The position numbers and the translations under genes were made by a program. Positions 1 through 7,573 of a stretch of DNA of 34,826 nt are shown in pieces. The DNA comes from SIG644 sp045613985 (GTDB taxonomy: Bacteria; Bacillota; Clostridia; Oscillospirales; CAG-272), in contig JAZLCA010000018.1 of NCBI GenBank assembly GCA_045613985.1, positions 1 through 34,826 of the forward strand. The letters are read 5' to 3'. The notes beneath the pieces are model-generated. The model was not told where the DNA came from. It saw nothing but the letters and a program-made list of their open reading frames with translations, and made no database searches. Position 1 is the first letter of the stretch. The number at the start of each line of letters is the position of its first letter.

Positions 1-953
1 TGGTCGTGATGATGGTGATGACCGTGATGGCATTCGTGCTCGTCCTCGTCATGGTGATGGTGGCACTCGCACTCGGGATCGTCGCACTCATGATCGTGAT
101 GGTGGTGATGACCGTGATGGCATTCGTGCTCGTCCTCGTCATGGTGATGGTGGCACTCGCATTCGGGATCGTCACACTCATGATCGTGATGATGGTGATG
201 ACCGTGATGGCATTCGTGCTCGTCCTCGTCATGGTGATGGTGACACTCGCATTCGGGATCGTCGCACTCATGATCGTGATCGTGATGGTGATGATGGTGA
301 TGGTGATGGTGATGGTGATGGGCATCATGCTCCATGCGGGCCAGTTCATCTGCCAGCGTGTTGCTTTGTTCCATCGCCTCCACCAGCTGTTTGCCGTCCA
401 GCGCGTCCCAAGGCGTGGTGACAATGATAGCTGCTTGGTTGTGTTCACGCAGCATAGTGACACAAGCAGTCAACTTATCCTGAGGAATGTGATCGGTATG
501 GCTGAGTACGATACAGCGAGCGTGCTCGATCTGATCGTTAAAAAACTCACCGAAGTTTTTCATATAAAGCTTGCATTTATTTGCATCGACCACGGTCGTA
601 TAGCTGTTGAGCACAACCTTCTCGCTCAATACGCCCTGCACGGCTCGCATGACGTCGGACAGCTTGCCGACACCCGAGGGTTCAATGAGAATACGGTCGG
701 GAGAAAACTCCTCCAGTACCTGCGCGAGCGCTTTGGCAAAGTCGCCCACCAGCGAGCAGCAGATACAGCCCTGGTTCATTTCAGTGATTTGTACACCGCA
801 TTCCTTCAAAAATCCGCTGTCAATGCCGATCTGACCGAACTCGTTTTCAATGAGCACGACCTTCTCGCCAGCGTACGCCTCGCGGAGCAGTTTTTTGATC
901 AGTGTCGTTTTTCCAGCACCGAGAAAACCCGAGAAAATATCAATTTTTGTCAT
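1..953 (-). CDS. CobW/COG0523-family G3E GTPase metallochaperone with His-rich repeats (3' part outside window)
   Basis: Predicted GTP-dependent metal chaperone of the CobW/YeiR/ZNG1 group, which delivers Zn or Co to client proteins in the cytoplasm. Reading from 953, Walker A is GFLGAGKT (residues 9-16) and the family metal motif is CICC (63-66). The usual NKxD position reads SHTD. After the GTPase domain, from about residue 208, comes an uninterrupted His run and then three 30-residue units rich in His, Cys, Asp and Glu; the frame is still open at base 1, so any CobW C-terminal domain is not seen. An in-frame ATG at 965 is an alternative start. Both ATGs have AAAGGA-type sites at poor spacing, so the exact start is unsure. 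A promoter lies at 1026-1054. The family is clear; the metal is inferred (Zn most likely). Confidence 0.88.
   Translation of the reverse strand, partial: MTKIDIFSGFLGAGKTTLIKKLLREAYAGEKVVLIENEFGQIGIDSGFLKECGVQITEMNQGCICCSLVGDFAKALAQVLEEFSPDRILIEPSGVGKLSDVMRAVQGVLSEKVVLNSYTTVVDANKCKLYMKNFGEFFNDQIEHARCIVLSHTDHIPQDKLTACVTMLREHNQAAIIVTTPWDALDGKQLVEAMEQSNTLADELARMEHDAHHHHHHHHHHHHHDHDHECDDPECECHHHHDEDEHECHHGHHHHHDHECDDPECECHHHHDEDEHECHHGHHHHHDHECDDPECECHHHHDEDEHECHHGHHHHHD
6..275 (-). repeat. Three tandem 90-bp repeats inside the metallochaperone gene
   Basis: The period is exactly 90 bp: the same plus-strand block recurs at 21, 111 and 201. Units run 275-186, 185-96 and 95-6 on the minus strand. 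Each encodes 30 residues with about 13 His, 4 Cys and 11 acidic residues, including ECDDPECEC and a HHGHHHH-type run. Copies differ at only a few positions, which points to recent in-frame duplication. More copies may lie outside the window. Confidence 0.93.
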
Positions 954-1025
954 TCCTTTTATCATCGTCCTTTCTTTCGATATATGCCGCCGGATGCCCG
1001 AACGGCACTATACTTCCAATATAAT

Positions 1026-1054
1026 ATTGTACTCGCTTTTGTGCTGATTGTCAA
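1026..1054 (-). promoter_or_regulatory. Sigma-A promoter of the metallochaperone gene
   Basis: On the minus strand there is a -35 TTGACA (1054-1049), a 17-bp spacer and a -10 TACAAT (1031-1026). Transcription would begin near 1019 and give a leader of about 65 nt. I saw no convincing Zur-type operator. Confidence 0.7.
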
Positions 1055-1128
1055 TAACTTGATGACGAAAACGAAGCTGAATCGTGCGCTTTTGCTCAAT
1101 GTAACTATTTGTTCATATTTTGTTCTTT

Positions 1129-1157
1129 TTGAGTTAATAAAATTGTGGTTATATATA
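1129..1157 (+). promoter_or_regulatory. Probable promoter of the isomerase-like gene
   Basis: TTGAGT (1129-1134), a 17-bp spacer and TATATA (1152-1157). The region is strongly AT-rich, and the near-palindromic GTTATATATATACAAC overlaps the -10, so a repressor could bind here. The -35 and -10 are imperfect, hence moderate confidence. Confidence 0.5.
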
Positions 1158-1224
1158 TACAACTGTAATTAGGGCAAGATTTTTAGGCTTTGCCCACTCT
1201 CGAAGACAAGAAAGGAAACTTGAT

Positions 1225-2082
1225 ATGAAGATTGGAGTAATGGTAGAAAGCTTCCGTCTGGGCTTCCGCGCGGGCGTAGAAAAGGCAGCACAGTTGGGTG
1301 CTGCAGGTATTCAGGCATACGCTACCGGTGGTGAGTTGGGCTTTGCCACTATGACCCCCGCCAAGGCAAAAGAGGCACTGGATATCGTGAAGTCCAACGG
1401 TCTTGTATTCTCGGCTATCTGCGGTGATTTTGGTTACGGCTTTGACGATGCCGCCCGCAACCCCGAGATGATTGAAAATTCCAAGCGCGTCATTGACGTG
1501 GCTAAGATGCTGGAGTGTGATATCGTTACTACGCATATTCACCGCGTTCCCGACGTCGAGTGCGAGCAGAAGGAGATTCTGCGTGCCGCTTGCACCGAGC
1601 TTGGCAGATACGCTGACTCGATGAATGCGAAATTCGCGTTGGAGACCGGTCCTGAGCCCGGTGCTATTCTGGGCGGCTTCCTTGCTAGCCTTGATACCAC
1701 GGGTGTTCGCGTCAACTTCGACCCTGCCAACCTTGTCATGGTCGCAGGCGACCGTCCTGAGAATGCGCTGAAGGCTCTTGGTCCGTACGTCGTACACACC
1801 CACGCAAAGGATGGCATCAAGTTGCGCAAGCCTGCGGAAGGTGAATTGATCGTCGGTGAAGAAGCTCTGCACCACGCCGAGCTTGCCAAGATGGGTCACA
1901 CCTATCTCGAGCTGCCTTTGGGTAAGGGTGACGTTGATTTCGACGTTTATCTGCCCGCGCTGCACGCTGCCGGCTTTGACGGTTTCTTGACCATCGAGCG
2001 CGAGGTTGGTGCTTCTCCGGAGGCAGATATCGCTATGGCAGTTGACTTCTTGCGTGAGAAGCTGGCCAAATATTCTCTTTGA
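1225..2082 (+). CDS. Sugar phosphate isomerase/epimerase-like TIM barrel protein
   Basis: A 285-residue cytoplasmic protein of the xylose-isomerase-like/AP-endonuclease-2 TIM-barrel superfamily. Members isomerise or epimerise sugars, ketoses or inositol derivatives with a bound divalent metal. Expected metal-site residues are present: E140 in ALETG, D166 in NFDPAN, H193 in HTHAKD and E258 in TIERE. The ATG follows AAAGGA with good spacing, and length is typical. It stands alone, with a possible promoter at 1129-1157 and non-coding sequence behind it, so context does not give the substrate. Its own sequence is not close enough to any named enzyme that I can recall to assign a specific reaction. 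Confidence 0.85.
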   Translation: MKIGVMVESFRLGFRAGVEKAAQLGAAGIQAYATGGELGFATMTPAKAKEALDIVKSNGLVFSAICGDFGYGFDDAARNPEMIENSKRVIDVAKMLECDIVTTHIHRVPDVECEQKEILRAACTELGRYADSMNAKFALETGPEPGAILGGFLASLDTTGVRVNFDPANLVMVAGDRPENALKALGPYVVHTHAKDGIKLRKPAEGELIVGEEALHHAELAKMGHTYLELPLGKGDVDFDVYLPALHAAGFDGFLTIEREVGASPEADIAMAVDFLREKLAKYSL

Positions 2083-2410
2083 TTTTTTGTGCGCCGAGCA
2101 ATGCGCGGCACGGGAATGACGGAGGATGCATGATTTTTCGGATGCATGACTTTGACGAGAGCCTTGGAACTGCGAGCCGATGTGATTGTCAGAGAAATGA
2201 GCCGTAAGGCATGATCCCACCCCCGCAATGCGCGGCCGGATGTGCAATGAACGCCGCAGACTCTTTCAGCCAAGCAATGATGCCCGTTTCTTTGACCGGC
2301 GGGTGACGTTGTCCGGCTGACTGTCAAACGGTCGTCGGGCTGAATTGCTGACCTTCGGAATACGGCAAAACAGCATAGACTGCGGTCTGCGGGGTGCCTA
2401 TAGATTCCTT
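2083..2410 (+). other. Non-coding stretch rich in inverted repeats; possible structured RNA or long 3' UTR
   Basis: No credible coding frame lies here. Several stems can be drawn. The clearest is GCAAT-gat-GCCCG (2274-2286) against CGGGC-tga-ATTGC (2336-2348), enclosing GACCG (2294-2298)/CGGTC (2329-2333). Another pairs GCGGC (2232-2236) with GCCGC (2253-2257). The decamer GGATGCATGA occurs twice (2124-2133, 2140-2149). The stretch ends at the terminator hairpin 2411-2452, as a non-coding RNA would. I do not recognise a known RNA family and see no clear promoter of its own. Strand is inferred from the isomerase gene upstream. Confidence 0.4.
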
Positions 2411-2452
2411 ACAAAAAGAGACGAAGCACGTTGTTTGCTTCGCCTCTTTTTG
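2411..2452. terminator. Bidirectional intrinsic terminator
   Basis: A long hairpin pairs ACAAAAAGAG..CGAAGCA with TGCTTCG..CTCTTTTTGT, with T tracts on both strands. It sits between the plus-strand isomerase/non-coding unit and the minus-strand Nudix gene ending at 2456. Confidence 0.85.
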
Positions 2453-2455
2453 TTT

Positions 2456-2929
2456 TTATGGATGGATCGGAACTCCGTTCAATACCGCTTGTGTTAGCTT
2501 GTCGCCGCAATAGACCAGCTTGAGCGAGAAAAAGGGAACGTCCTCGTCCAAAAGACGCAGGAAAATGCGGTCTCCTTCCCACATGGGAAGACGGAGCAGA
2601 TCCTTTTTGTCGATCCAATCCAGGACGCCCTCGTCGCAATCCTCTCGCATTGCTCCTTCGTATTCGGTTGCGGTGAACAGATGCATATATTCGGTGGGAT
2701 AGAGATCCGAAACGAAGGTGACGATGCCGCGGTAGCGGTAGTTGGTCAGGATAAGTCCCGTTTCTTCCCGTGCCTCCCGCAGAACACAATCTTCCGGGCT
2801 CTCGCCGGCTTCGAATTTTCCTCCAATGCCGATCCACTTGTCATGGTTTTCATCATTTTGCTTTCGGATGCGGTGCAGCATCAGGTATTTGCCGTCCCGT
2901 TCAATATAACAAAGCGTCGTGTTTTTCAT
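2456..2929 (-). CDS. Nudix hydrolase, probable 8-oxo-dGTP diphosphatase (MutT-like)
   Basis: A 157-residue Nudix enzyme. The Nudix box GX5EX7REUXEEXGU is intact at residues 37-59 (GGKFEAGE, then REAREETGL), giving the metal-binding glutamates. Such enzymes hydrolyse oxidised nucleotides such as 8-oxo-dGTP and keep them out of DNA. I place the start at 2929 because GAGGTGG lies just upstream and the promoter at 2962-2990 would start transcription near 2955; the longer frame to 2971 would begin upstream of the transcript. The C-terminal segment with VPFFSLKLVYCGDKL resembles clostridial MutT-type proteins. Substrate is inferred from family resemblance. Confidence 0.87.
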   Translation of the reverse strand: MKNTTLCYIERDGKYLMLHRIRKQNDENHDKWIGIGGKFEAGESPEDCVLREAREETGLILTNYRYRGIVTFVSDLYPTEYMHLFTATEYEGAMREDCDEGVLDWIDKKDLLRLPMWEGDRIFLRLLDEDVPFFSLKLVYCGDKLTQAVLNGVPIHP

Positions 2930-2961
2930 GCGCCACCTCGGAATTTCGTCGTTATGACTAT

Positions 2962-2990
2962 ATTGTAGCACATATTTTGTTCGCCGTCAA
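2962..2990 (-). promoter_or_regulatory. Sigma-A promoter of the Nudix gene
   Basis: Minus strand: TTGACG (2990-2985), 17-bp spacer, TACAAT (2967-2962) with an extended TGC just before the -10. The inferred start near 2955 decides the choice of the 2929 start codon. Confidence 0.75.
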
Positions 2991-3110
2991 GTAAAGATTA
3001 CGGTGGCGGAACATTGAATATTCAAAAATGCACAAAAATATTCATGTTTTGTGAATATTTCGGGATAAAAACGGGAAACTTGAATAAATTATCGAAATTT
3101 TTCTGAATAT

Positions 3111-3153
3111 TTTTCAAAAAGGTATTGACAGAGCCGAGAAAATGTGTTATAAT
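3111..3153 (+). promoter_or_regulatory. Strong promoter of the amino-acid ABC operon, with rRNA-like upstream block
   Basis: TTGACA (3125-3130), 17-bp spacer and TATAAT (3148-3153) with extended TGT. The 20 bp at 3111-3130, running from an A/T-rich block through the -35, is identical to 34140-34159 in front of the 16S gene. A small GCCGC/GCGGC hairpin (3172-3186) lies just after the expected start and may stabilise the transcript. Confidence 0.85.
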
Positions 3154-3214
3154 CCTGCCATCGTAAAAAAAGCCGCCCCGAGCGGCAAAACCAAACAAAG
3201 AGAGGTAACTAATT

Positions 3215-3985
3215 ATGAAAAAAATTCTTGCAATCGTGCTGGCTCTTCTGATGCTGGCTACGACGCTGTGCTTCACTTCTTGCGGTGCCAAGGGTAAGAC
3301 GCTGGACCAGGTCAAGAAGGACGGCAAGCTGGTCGTCGCTACTAGCCCTGACTTCCCCCCGTTTGAAAGCATCGAGGGCGGTGAGGTCGTTGGTATCGAG
3401 GTTGATATTCTGAACCTGATCTGCAAAGAACTGGGCGTTGAGCTTGAGATCATCCAGATGGACTTTGACTCCGTTCTGATGGGCGTTCAGTCCGCGAAGT
3501 ACGACTGCGGTATGTCGGGTATCACGGCAACCGACGCTCGTAAGGAAAATATGCTGTTCACCACTCCCTACTACAAGGCCGCTCAGGTAATTGTTGTCAA
3601 AGAGGGCAGCGATATCAAGGGCAAGGCAGACCTGGAAGGCAAGAAGGTATCCGTTCAGACCGGTACCACCGCAGACGAGGGCTGCACTGAGGCAGGTTTG
3701 AAGGTCGAGGCATTTGCCGCTAACGCCGATGCGAAGGCTGCTCTGACTACCGGCAAGGTGGATGCTTGGGTTGTTGATAACCTTACTGCATTGCAGATGG
3801 TCGAGGAGGGCGACGGACTCGTTGTTCTTGAGGAAAAGATGACCGAAGAGCCCTATGCATTTGCATTTGCGTTCGGTTCCGAGGATCTGGTAGCTGAGAT
3901 CGATAAGATTCTGAAGGATCTGATCGCAGATGGCACCATCGAGGGTATTTTCGAACAATACAACGAGACTTATTTCAAGCCCTGA
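3215..3985 (+). CDS. Polar amino-acid ABC transporter substrate-binding lipoprotein
   Basis: A 256-residue family-3 solute-binding protein, membrane-anchored outside the cell, that captures a polar amino acid and hands it to the permease. It has a signal peptide ending in a lipobox, FTSCG with C23 as lipidated residue. The mature part starts with the usual LVVATSPDFPPFE segment followed by GIEVDILNLICKELG, typical of the fold. GAGAGG precedes the ATG. It is first in an operon with permease and ATPase; the hairpin at 4011-4039 would favour high binding-protein levels. Ligand (Gln, Glu, Arg, His or Cys class) cannot be read from sequence. Confidence 0.93.
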   Translation: MKKILAIVLALLMLATTLCFTSCGAKGKTLDQVKKDGKLVVATSPDFPPFESIEGGEVVGIEVDILNLICKELGVELEIIQMDFDSVLMGVQSAKYDCGMSGITATDARKENMLFTTPYYKAAQVIVVKEGSDIKGKADLEGKKVSVQTGTTADEGCTEAGLKVEAFAANADAKAALTTGKVDAWVVDNLTALQMVEEGDGLVVLEEKMTEEPYAFAFAFGSEDLVAEIDKILKDLIADGTIEGIFEQYNETYFKP

Positions 3986-4010
3986 TTCGAAATATAATAC
4001 CAATGATATA

Positions 4011-4039
4011 GCGGCTCCGCACAAGCTTTGCGGAGCTGC
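4011..4039 (+). promoter_or_regulatory. Intercistronic hairpin between binding protein and permease
   Basis: GCGGCTCCGCA (4011-4021) pairs with TGCGGAGCTGC (4029-4039), with one G-U. It is followed by a weak T-rich stretch. A second small hairpin TGCCC/GGGCA (4053-4066) sits just before the permease ribosome binding site. This is the usual arrangement for keeping the binding-protein message more abundant than the rest of the operon, by RNA stabilisation or partial termination. Confidence 0.65.
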
Positions 4040-4086
4040 TCTTTGAGTTTTCTGCCCTTTTGGGCATATGAAAGGAATTTGCTTAC

Positions 4087-4770
4087 ATGAGCTGGTTTAA
4101 CAAGCTGTACGAGACCTTTATTGAAGACAACCGTTATATGTGGCTGGTCGAAGGTCTGCTCAACACCCTTCTCATTACGCTGTGTGCACTGGTCATTGGC
4201 GTTTTGATCGGTACCGTGATTGCGGTGACCAAATATTTCTGCGAGGATAACAAGAAGCTTCGCATATTCAGTTGGCTCTGCGATGCTTATACCACGATCA
4301 TTCGCGGTATTCCCATTACCGTTCTGCTGCTGGTCTTCTTTTATATCGTGTTGGTATCGGCTGACGGTGTCGTTGTTGCTATCGTTGCCTTTGGTATCAA
4401 CTCCGGTGCCTACATGGCCGAGCTGATCCGCAGCGGTATCAATGCCGTTGACAAGGGCCAGATGGAAGCCGCAAGAAGCCTGGGCCTTTCCAAAGGACAG
4501 GCCATGGCCAAAATCATTTTCCCGCAGGCCATCAAAAACATTCTTCCCGCCATTGGTAACGAGTGCATTGCGTTGCTCAAGGAGACCTCGGTTGCGGGTT
4601 ACGTAGCGATCGTTGACGTTACACGTGCGGCAACGAACATCAGAAACAAAACGTTTGATGCAGTCAATCCCATCATTCTGCTCGCCCTGATTTATCTCGT
4701 GATGGTCGTTGCGATGACGTGGTTGCTGTCGATTTTGGAAAGGAGGTTGCGCAAGAGCGATGGAAAATAA
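4087..4770 (+). CDS. Amino-acid ABC transporter permease (HisM/GlnP family)
   Basis: A 227-residue integral membrane protein with about five hydrophobic segments. It carries the cytoplasmic EAA loop that docks the ATPase: EAARSLGLSKGQAMAKIIFP, about residues 138-157. It forms the membrane channel of the importer, probably as a homodimer because only one permease gene is present. AAAGGA lies upstream of the ATG. Its 3' end overlaps the ATPase gene by 11 bp, implying translational coupling. Confidence 0.93.
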   Translation: MSWFNKLYETFIEDNRYMWLVEGLLNTLLITLCALVIGVLIGTVIAVTKYFCEDNKKLRIFSWLCDAYTTIIRGIPITVLLLVFFYIVLVSADGVVVAIVAFGINSGAYMAELIRSGINAVDKGQMEAARSLGLSKGQAMAKIIFPQAIKNILPAIGNECIALLKETSVAGYVAIVDVTRAATNIRNKTFDAVNPIILLALIYLVMVVAMTWLLSILERRLRKSDGK

Positions 4771-5500
4771 AGAAATTGTGATCAGCACCAAGGGGCTGAA
4801 AAAGGATTTTGAGAACCTTCAGGTCCTCAAGGGCATTGACGTTGATATCTACAAAGGCGACGTCGTTTGCGTAATCGGTGCTTCCGGTTCGGGTAAATCC
4901 ACTTTTCTTCGTTGCTTGAATTTGTTGGAAAAGCCTACGGGCGGAAGCATTCTGTTCGACGGCGAGGATCTGACGGGTGCTAAGGTTGATTTGAATCTGC
5001 ACCGTCAGAAAATGGGCATGGTGTTCCAACAGTTTAATCTTTTCCCCCACTTGACCATCATGCAAAATTTGACGCTTGCTCCCATGATGCTCAAAAAGAT
5101 GCCGCGAGAGGAGGCCGAGAAAAAGGCACTGGCACTGCTTGCCAGAGTCGGCCTGGACGACCGTGCCGATTCCTATCCTAACCAGCTGTCGGGCGGTCAG
5201 AAACAGCGTGTGGCGATCGTTCGAGCCCTTTGCATGGAGCCGGAGGTCATGCTGTTTGACGAGCCTACCTCTGCACTTGACCCCGAGATGGTCGGCGAGG
5301 TATTGGACGTTATGAAGGAATTGGCCCGCGAGGGTATGACCATGGTGGTCGTTACACATGAAATGGGCTTTGCGCGCGAGGTGGCAGACAGAGTTCTGTT
5401 CATCGATCAGGGTGTAATCTTGGAAGAAGGAGCTCCGGGAGAGTTTTTCGCGAATCCACAAATGGCGCGTACGCAGGAATTTCTTGCGAAGGTGCTGTAA
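4760..5500 (+). CDS. Amino-acid ABC transporter ATP-binding protein (GlnQ family)
   Basis: A 246-residue cytoplasmic ATPase that powers the importer. All signature elements are present: Walker A GASGSGKS (40-47), Q-loop Q90, signature LSGGQ (143-147), Walker B LFDEP with D167/E168, D-loop SALD and switch H200. Its start overlaps the permease end, and the AGGAGG just upstream lies inside the permease gene. Last gene of the three-gene operon, closed by the terminator at 5507-5558. Confidence 0.95.
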   Translation: MENKEIVISTKGLKKDFENLQVLKGIDVDIYKGDVVCVIGASGSGKSTFLRCLNLLEKPTGGSILFDGEDLTGAKVDLNLHRQKMGMVFQQFNLFPHLTIMQNLTLAPMMLKKMPREEAEKKALALLARVGLDDRADSYPNQLSGGQKQRVAIVRALCMEPEVMLFDEPTSALDPEMVGEVLDVMKELAREGMTMVVVTHEMGFAREVADRVLFIDQGVILEEGAPGEFFANPQMARTQEFLAKVL

Positions 5501-5506
5501 TACAAC

Positions 5507-5558
5507 AAGGAACTGTCAGATCATTTGTCCTTTGGGGGACACGACCGGACAGTTCCTT
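5507..5558 (+). terminator. Terminator of the amino-acid ABC operon
   Basis: AAGGAACTGTC (5507-5517) pairs with GACAGTTCCTT (5548-5558). A smaller GTCC/GGAC hairpin (5527-5540) lies in the loop. The T tract is weak (TTATTATTT). Confidence 0.75.
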
Positions 5559-5610
5559 ATTATTTGCGGTGATCATGTTATACTTTATTGTAAATAATTT
5601 GCAAAGGATA

Positions 5611-5639
5611 TTGCAATTTGACGTAAAATTTGATACAAT
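5611..5639 (+). promoter_or_regulatory. Promoter of the PL8 glycan cluster
   Basis: TTGCAA (5611-5616), 17-bp spacer, TACAAT (5634-5639) with extended TGA before the -10. No other promoter is evident up to the terminator at 10822, so it may drive all three downstream genes. Confidence 0.65.
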
Positions 5640-5698
5640 ATTATGTAGATGCGTTGGTTGCGTCTGCGAAATTCTAAAACCAACAAGGAGAGGTCAGT

Positions 5699-7555
5699 AT
5701 GCGAGAGGAACAGGCACTTTTGCTGGTCAAAGAAAGATATGAGCAATTATTCTGGCAGGGATGTGTCAGAGAATACATTAACATCGGTTACGATGCATCT
5801 TTGTCGGTTGAACCTTTGGTTCCGGGCGATGCACCGGGAACCTACTACTGGCCGGATTTGGACTATACCAATCTTTCCCGCAGCTGTTGGGACTCGGCCA
5901 ATCACTATAACCGCATTTTGCGTATGCTCTGCCAGGACGGCAAAGAAAAAATAGAGAAGGACGAAAACTATCGCGAGCGGGTGCTGGGAGCGGTGCGCTA
6001 TTGGCTGGTTCATGATTTTATCAACCCCAACTGGTGGCATAATGACATCGGTACTCCCAACCACATGACGGCACTTGGCTTGATGCTGTGGGAATTCCTT
6101 CCCGAGGATATGCGAGAGGGAATGGTGGCTCTTGCCGCCCGCGGCTCTATGAAAACGAGAACGGATATTCCCAGATGGACAGGAGCGAACCTCATCTGGG
6201 GTATCAGTAACTCCATCCGTCACGCCTTGATGACGAACGATGAGGAACTGCTTCGCGCCGCTGCCGCGCGTGCGGAACAGGAAATCTACGCGGGAGCCAT
6301 CGAGGGTATCCAGGACGACGGTTCCTTCTGTCAGCACGGTCCGCGTTGGTATTCGGGCGGATACGGTTCTAACTTTACCTTTGACCTTTCTCAGCTGGCT
6401 TACGTCTTTTCCGGCACACCCTACGCGTTTGCAGAGGAAAAGATTCAAATTCTTCTGACGCACATTCTGGACGGCCAGCGCAACATGATGCATCACGGCT
6501 ATTTTGACTATAACGGTGTCGGACGCGAGTTCACCCGCCGCCGTGCGGTACATTCCCGCATCATTCACTACGGCGTCGATCTGCTTTGCCGCATCGAAGA
6601 CATTGCCCGCCGCGACGAGTTGATCGCCTTCCGTGACGACAACGCACTGGGCGCGGTCGTTTGCGAGGGAAGCTACGATGCAACTCGCCATTATCCCAAG
6701 ATCTCGTATCTTGCCCATAACAAAAACGGCACGCATATCGGCATTAAATGCCACGCACCCGGCCAGTATGATATGGAGGTGTGCAACGCCGAGGGCCATC
6801 TGTGCTACAATATGTCCTACGGTACCCGCACCTGCTTTATGCGCCGCGGCGATGAGTATCTGGACGTCAATCCCGTCTACGATTTCGCCCATATGCCGGG
6901 TACAACGGCGCGTCTTGAGACGGAGGATCAGCTCAAGGTCCGCATGGACTGGTGGTGCCTGCCTCTGCCGAACGACCACACGGGCGGCATGACGAAGGGA
7001 GACCGAGGCATCATTTACGAGCGCCCCGAGCACGACGGTATTGCGGCGATGGTCAGCTTCTTTGCATTTGACGGAACGCTTGTTGCGTTGGGTGCGGATA
7101 TTCGGGATGAATCCCCCGAAAAGGGAGATTTGACGACAACGCTGGATCAGTGCCACGCCCGCGATATGGAATGGGCGGAGGACGGTCAGAGTGTTCACAA
7201 CGGCGAATTTACTTATCACAATCTGGATGCCAATACCCGCCTGTGCGCCGGTACTGCTTTACGCGAGGGATCTTGGACCCGCAACAGCTATGAGGAGCCG
7301 CTGACGCACGAAGAGGGAGAATTGTTCTGCGCTTATATTCCTGTCGAGGGGCAGGGCGCATCCTATGCCTATGCGGTTACCGCTCGCGGTCAGGCGCATG
7401 GCGTGACGGTGTTGTGCAACACCGCTGCTTGCCAGGCGATCCTGTTGTCAGACGGCAGTGTGATGGCTGTCTTCCATGAGGCAGGCGAATTGAAGGTGGG
7501 AGATCGAACGCTGACGGGCGAGGCTCGCGAGTGCTTGATCGAGATGGCGAAATGA
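5699..7555 (+). CDS. Polysaccharide lyase family 8-like enzyme, cytoplasmic
   Basis: A 618-residue protein with the PL8 (hyaluronate/chondroitin/xanthan lyase) architecture: an alpha/alpha toroid, then beta domains. The aromatic patch NWW (111-113), TGAN with N164, QHG with H213 and GGYG with Y222 keep the exact spacing of the pneumococcal hyaluronate lyase residues N349, H399 and Y408 (50 and 9 residues apart there; 49 and 9 here). The Arg-rich FTRRRAVHSR segment fits the later catalytic arginines. PL8 enzymes cleave uronic-acid glycans by beta-elimination. Unlike most, it has no signal peptide and lacks N-terminal accessory domains, so it probably acts on imported oligosaccharides. AAGGAGAGG precedes the ATG. 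Substrate unknown. Confidence 0.82.
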   Translation: MREEQALLLVKERYEQLFWQGCVREYINIGYDASLSVEPLVPGDAPGTYYWPDLDYTNLSRSCWDSANHYNRILRMLCQDGKEKIEKDENYRERVLGAVRYWLVHDFINPNWWHNDIGTPNHMTALGLMLWEFLPEDMREGMVALAARGSMKTRTDIPRWTGANLIWGISNSIRHALMTNDEELLRAAAARAEQEIYAGAIEGIQDDGSFCQHGPRWYSGGYGSNFTFDLSQLAYVFSGTPYAFAEEKIQILLTHILDGQRNMMHHGYFDYNGVGREFTRRRAVHSRIIHYGVDLLCRIEDIARRDELIAFRDDNALGAVVCEGSYDATRHYPKISYLAHNKNGTHIGIKCHAPGQYDMEVCNAEGHLCYNMSYGTRTCFMRRGDEYLDVNPVYDFAHMPGTTARLETEDQLKVRMDWWCLPLPNDHTGGMTKGDRGIIYERPEHDGIAAMVSFFAFDGTLVALGADIRDESPEKGDLTTTLDQCHARDMEWAEDGQSVHNGEFTYHNLDANTRLCAGTALREGSWTRNSYEEPLTHEEGELFCAYIPVEGQGASYAYAVTARGQAHGVTVLCNTAACQAILLSDGSVMAVFHEAGELKVGDRTLTGEARECLIEMAK

Positions 7556-7573
7556 CACAAGGAGTAATATGAC

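Noticed and set aside
6..275. 90-bp repeats as CRISPR or VNTR of non-coding type
   Set aside because: They are contiguous, in frame and encode the metal-binding repeat; there are no unique spacers.
6..1172. Long plus-strand frame with Met/Val-rich repeats
   Set aside because: It is the antisense shadow of the His-rich metallochaperone; the minus strand has Walker A, CICC and a promoter.
1947..2327. 126-residue minus-strand frame as a gene in the non-coding stretch
   Set aside because: About a third overlaps the isomerase gene in antisense, the remainder has no motif, and no ribosome site is visible.
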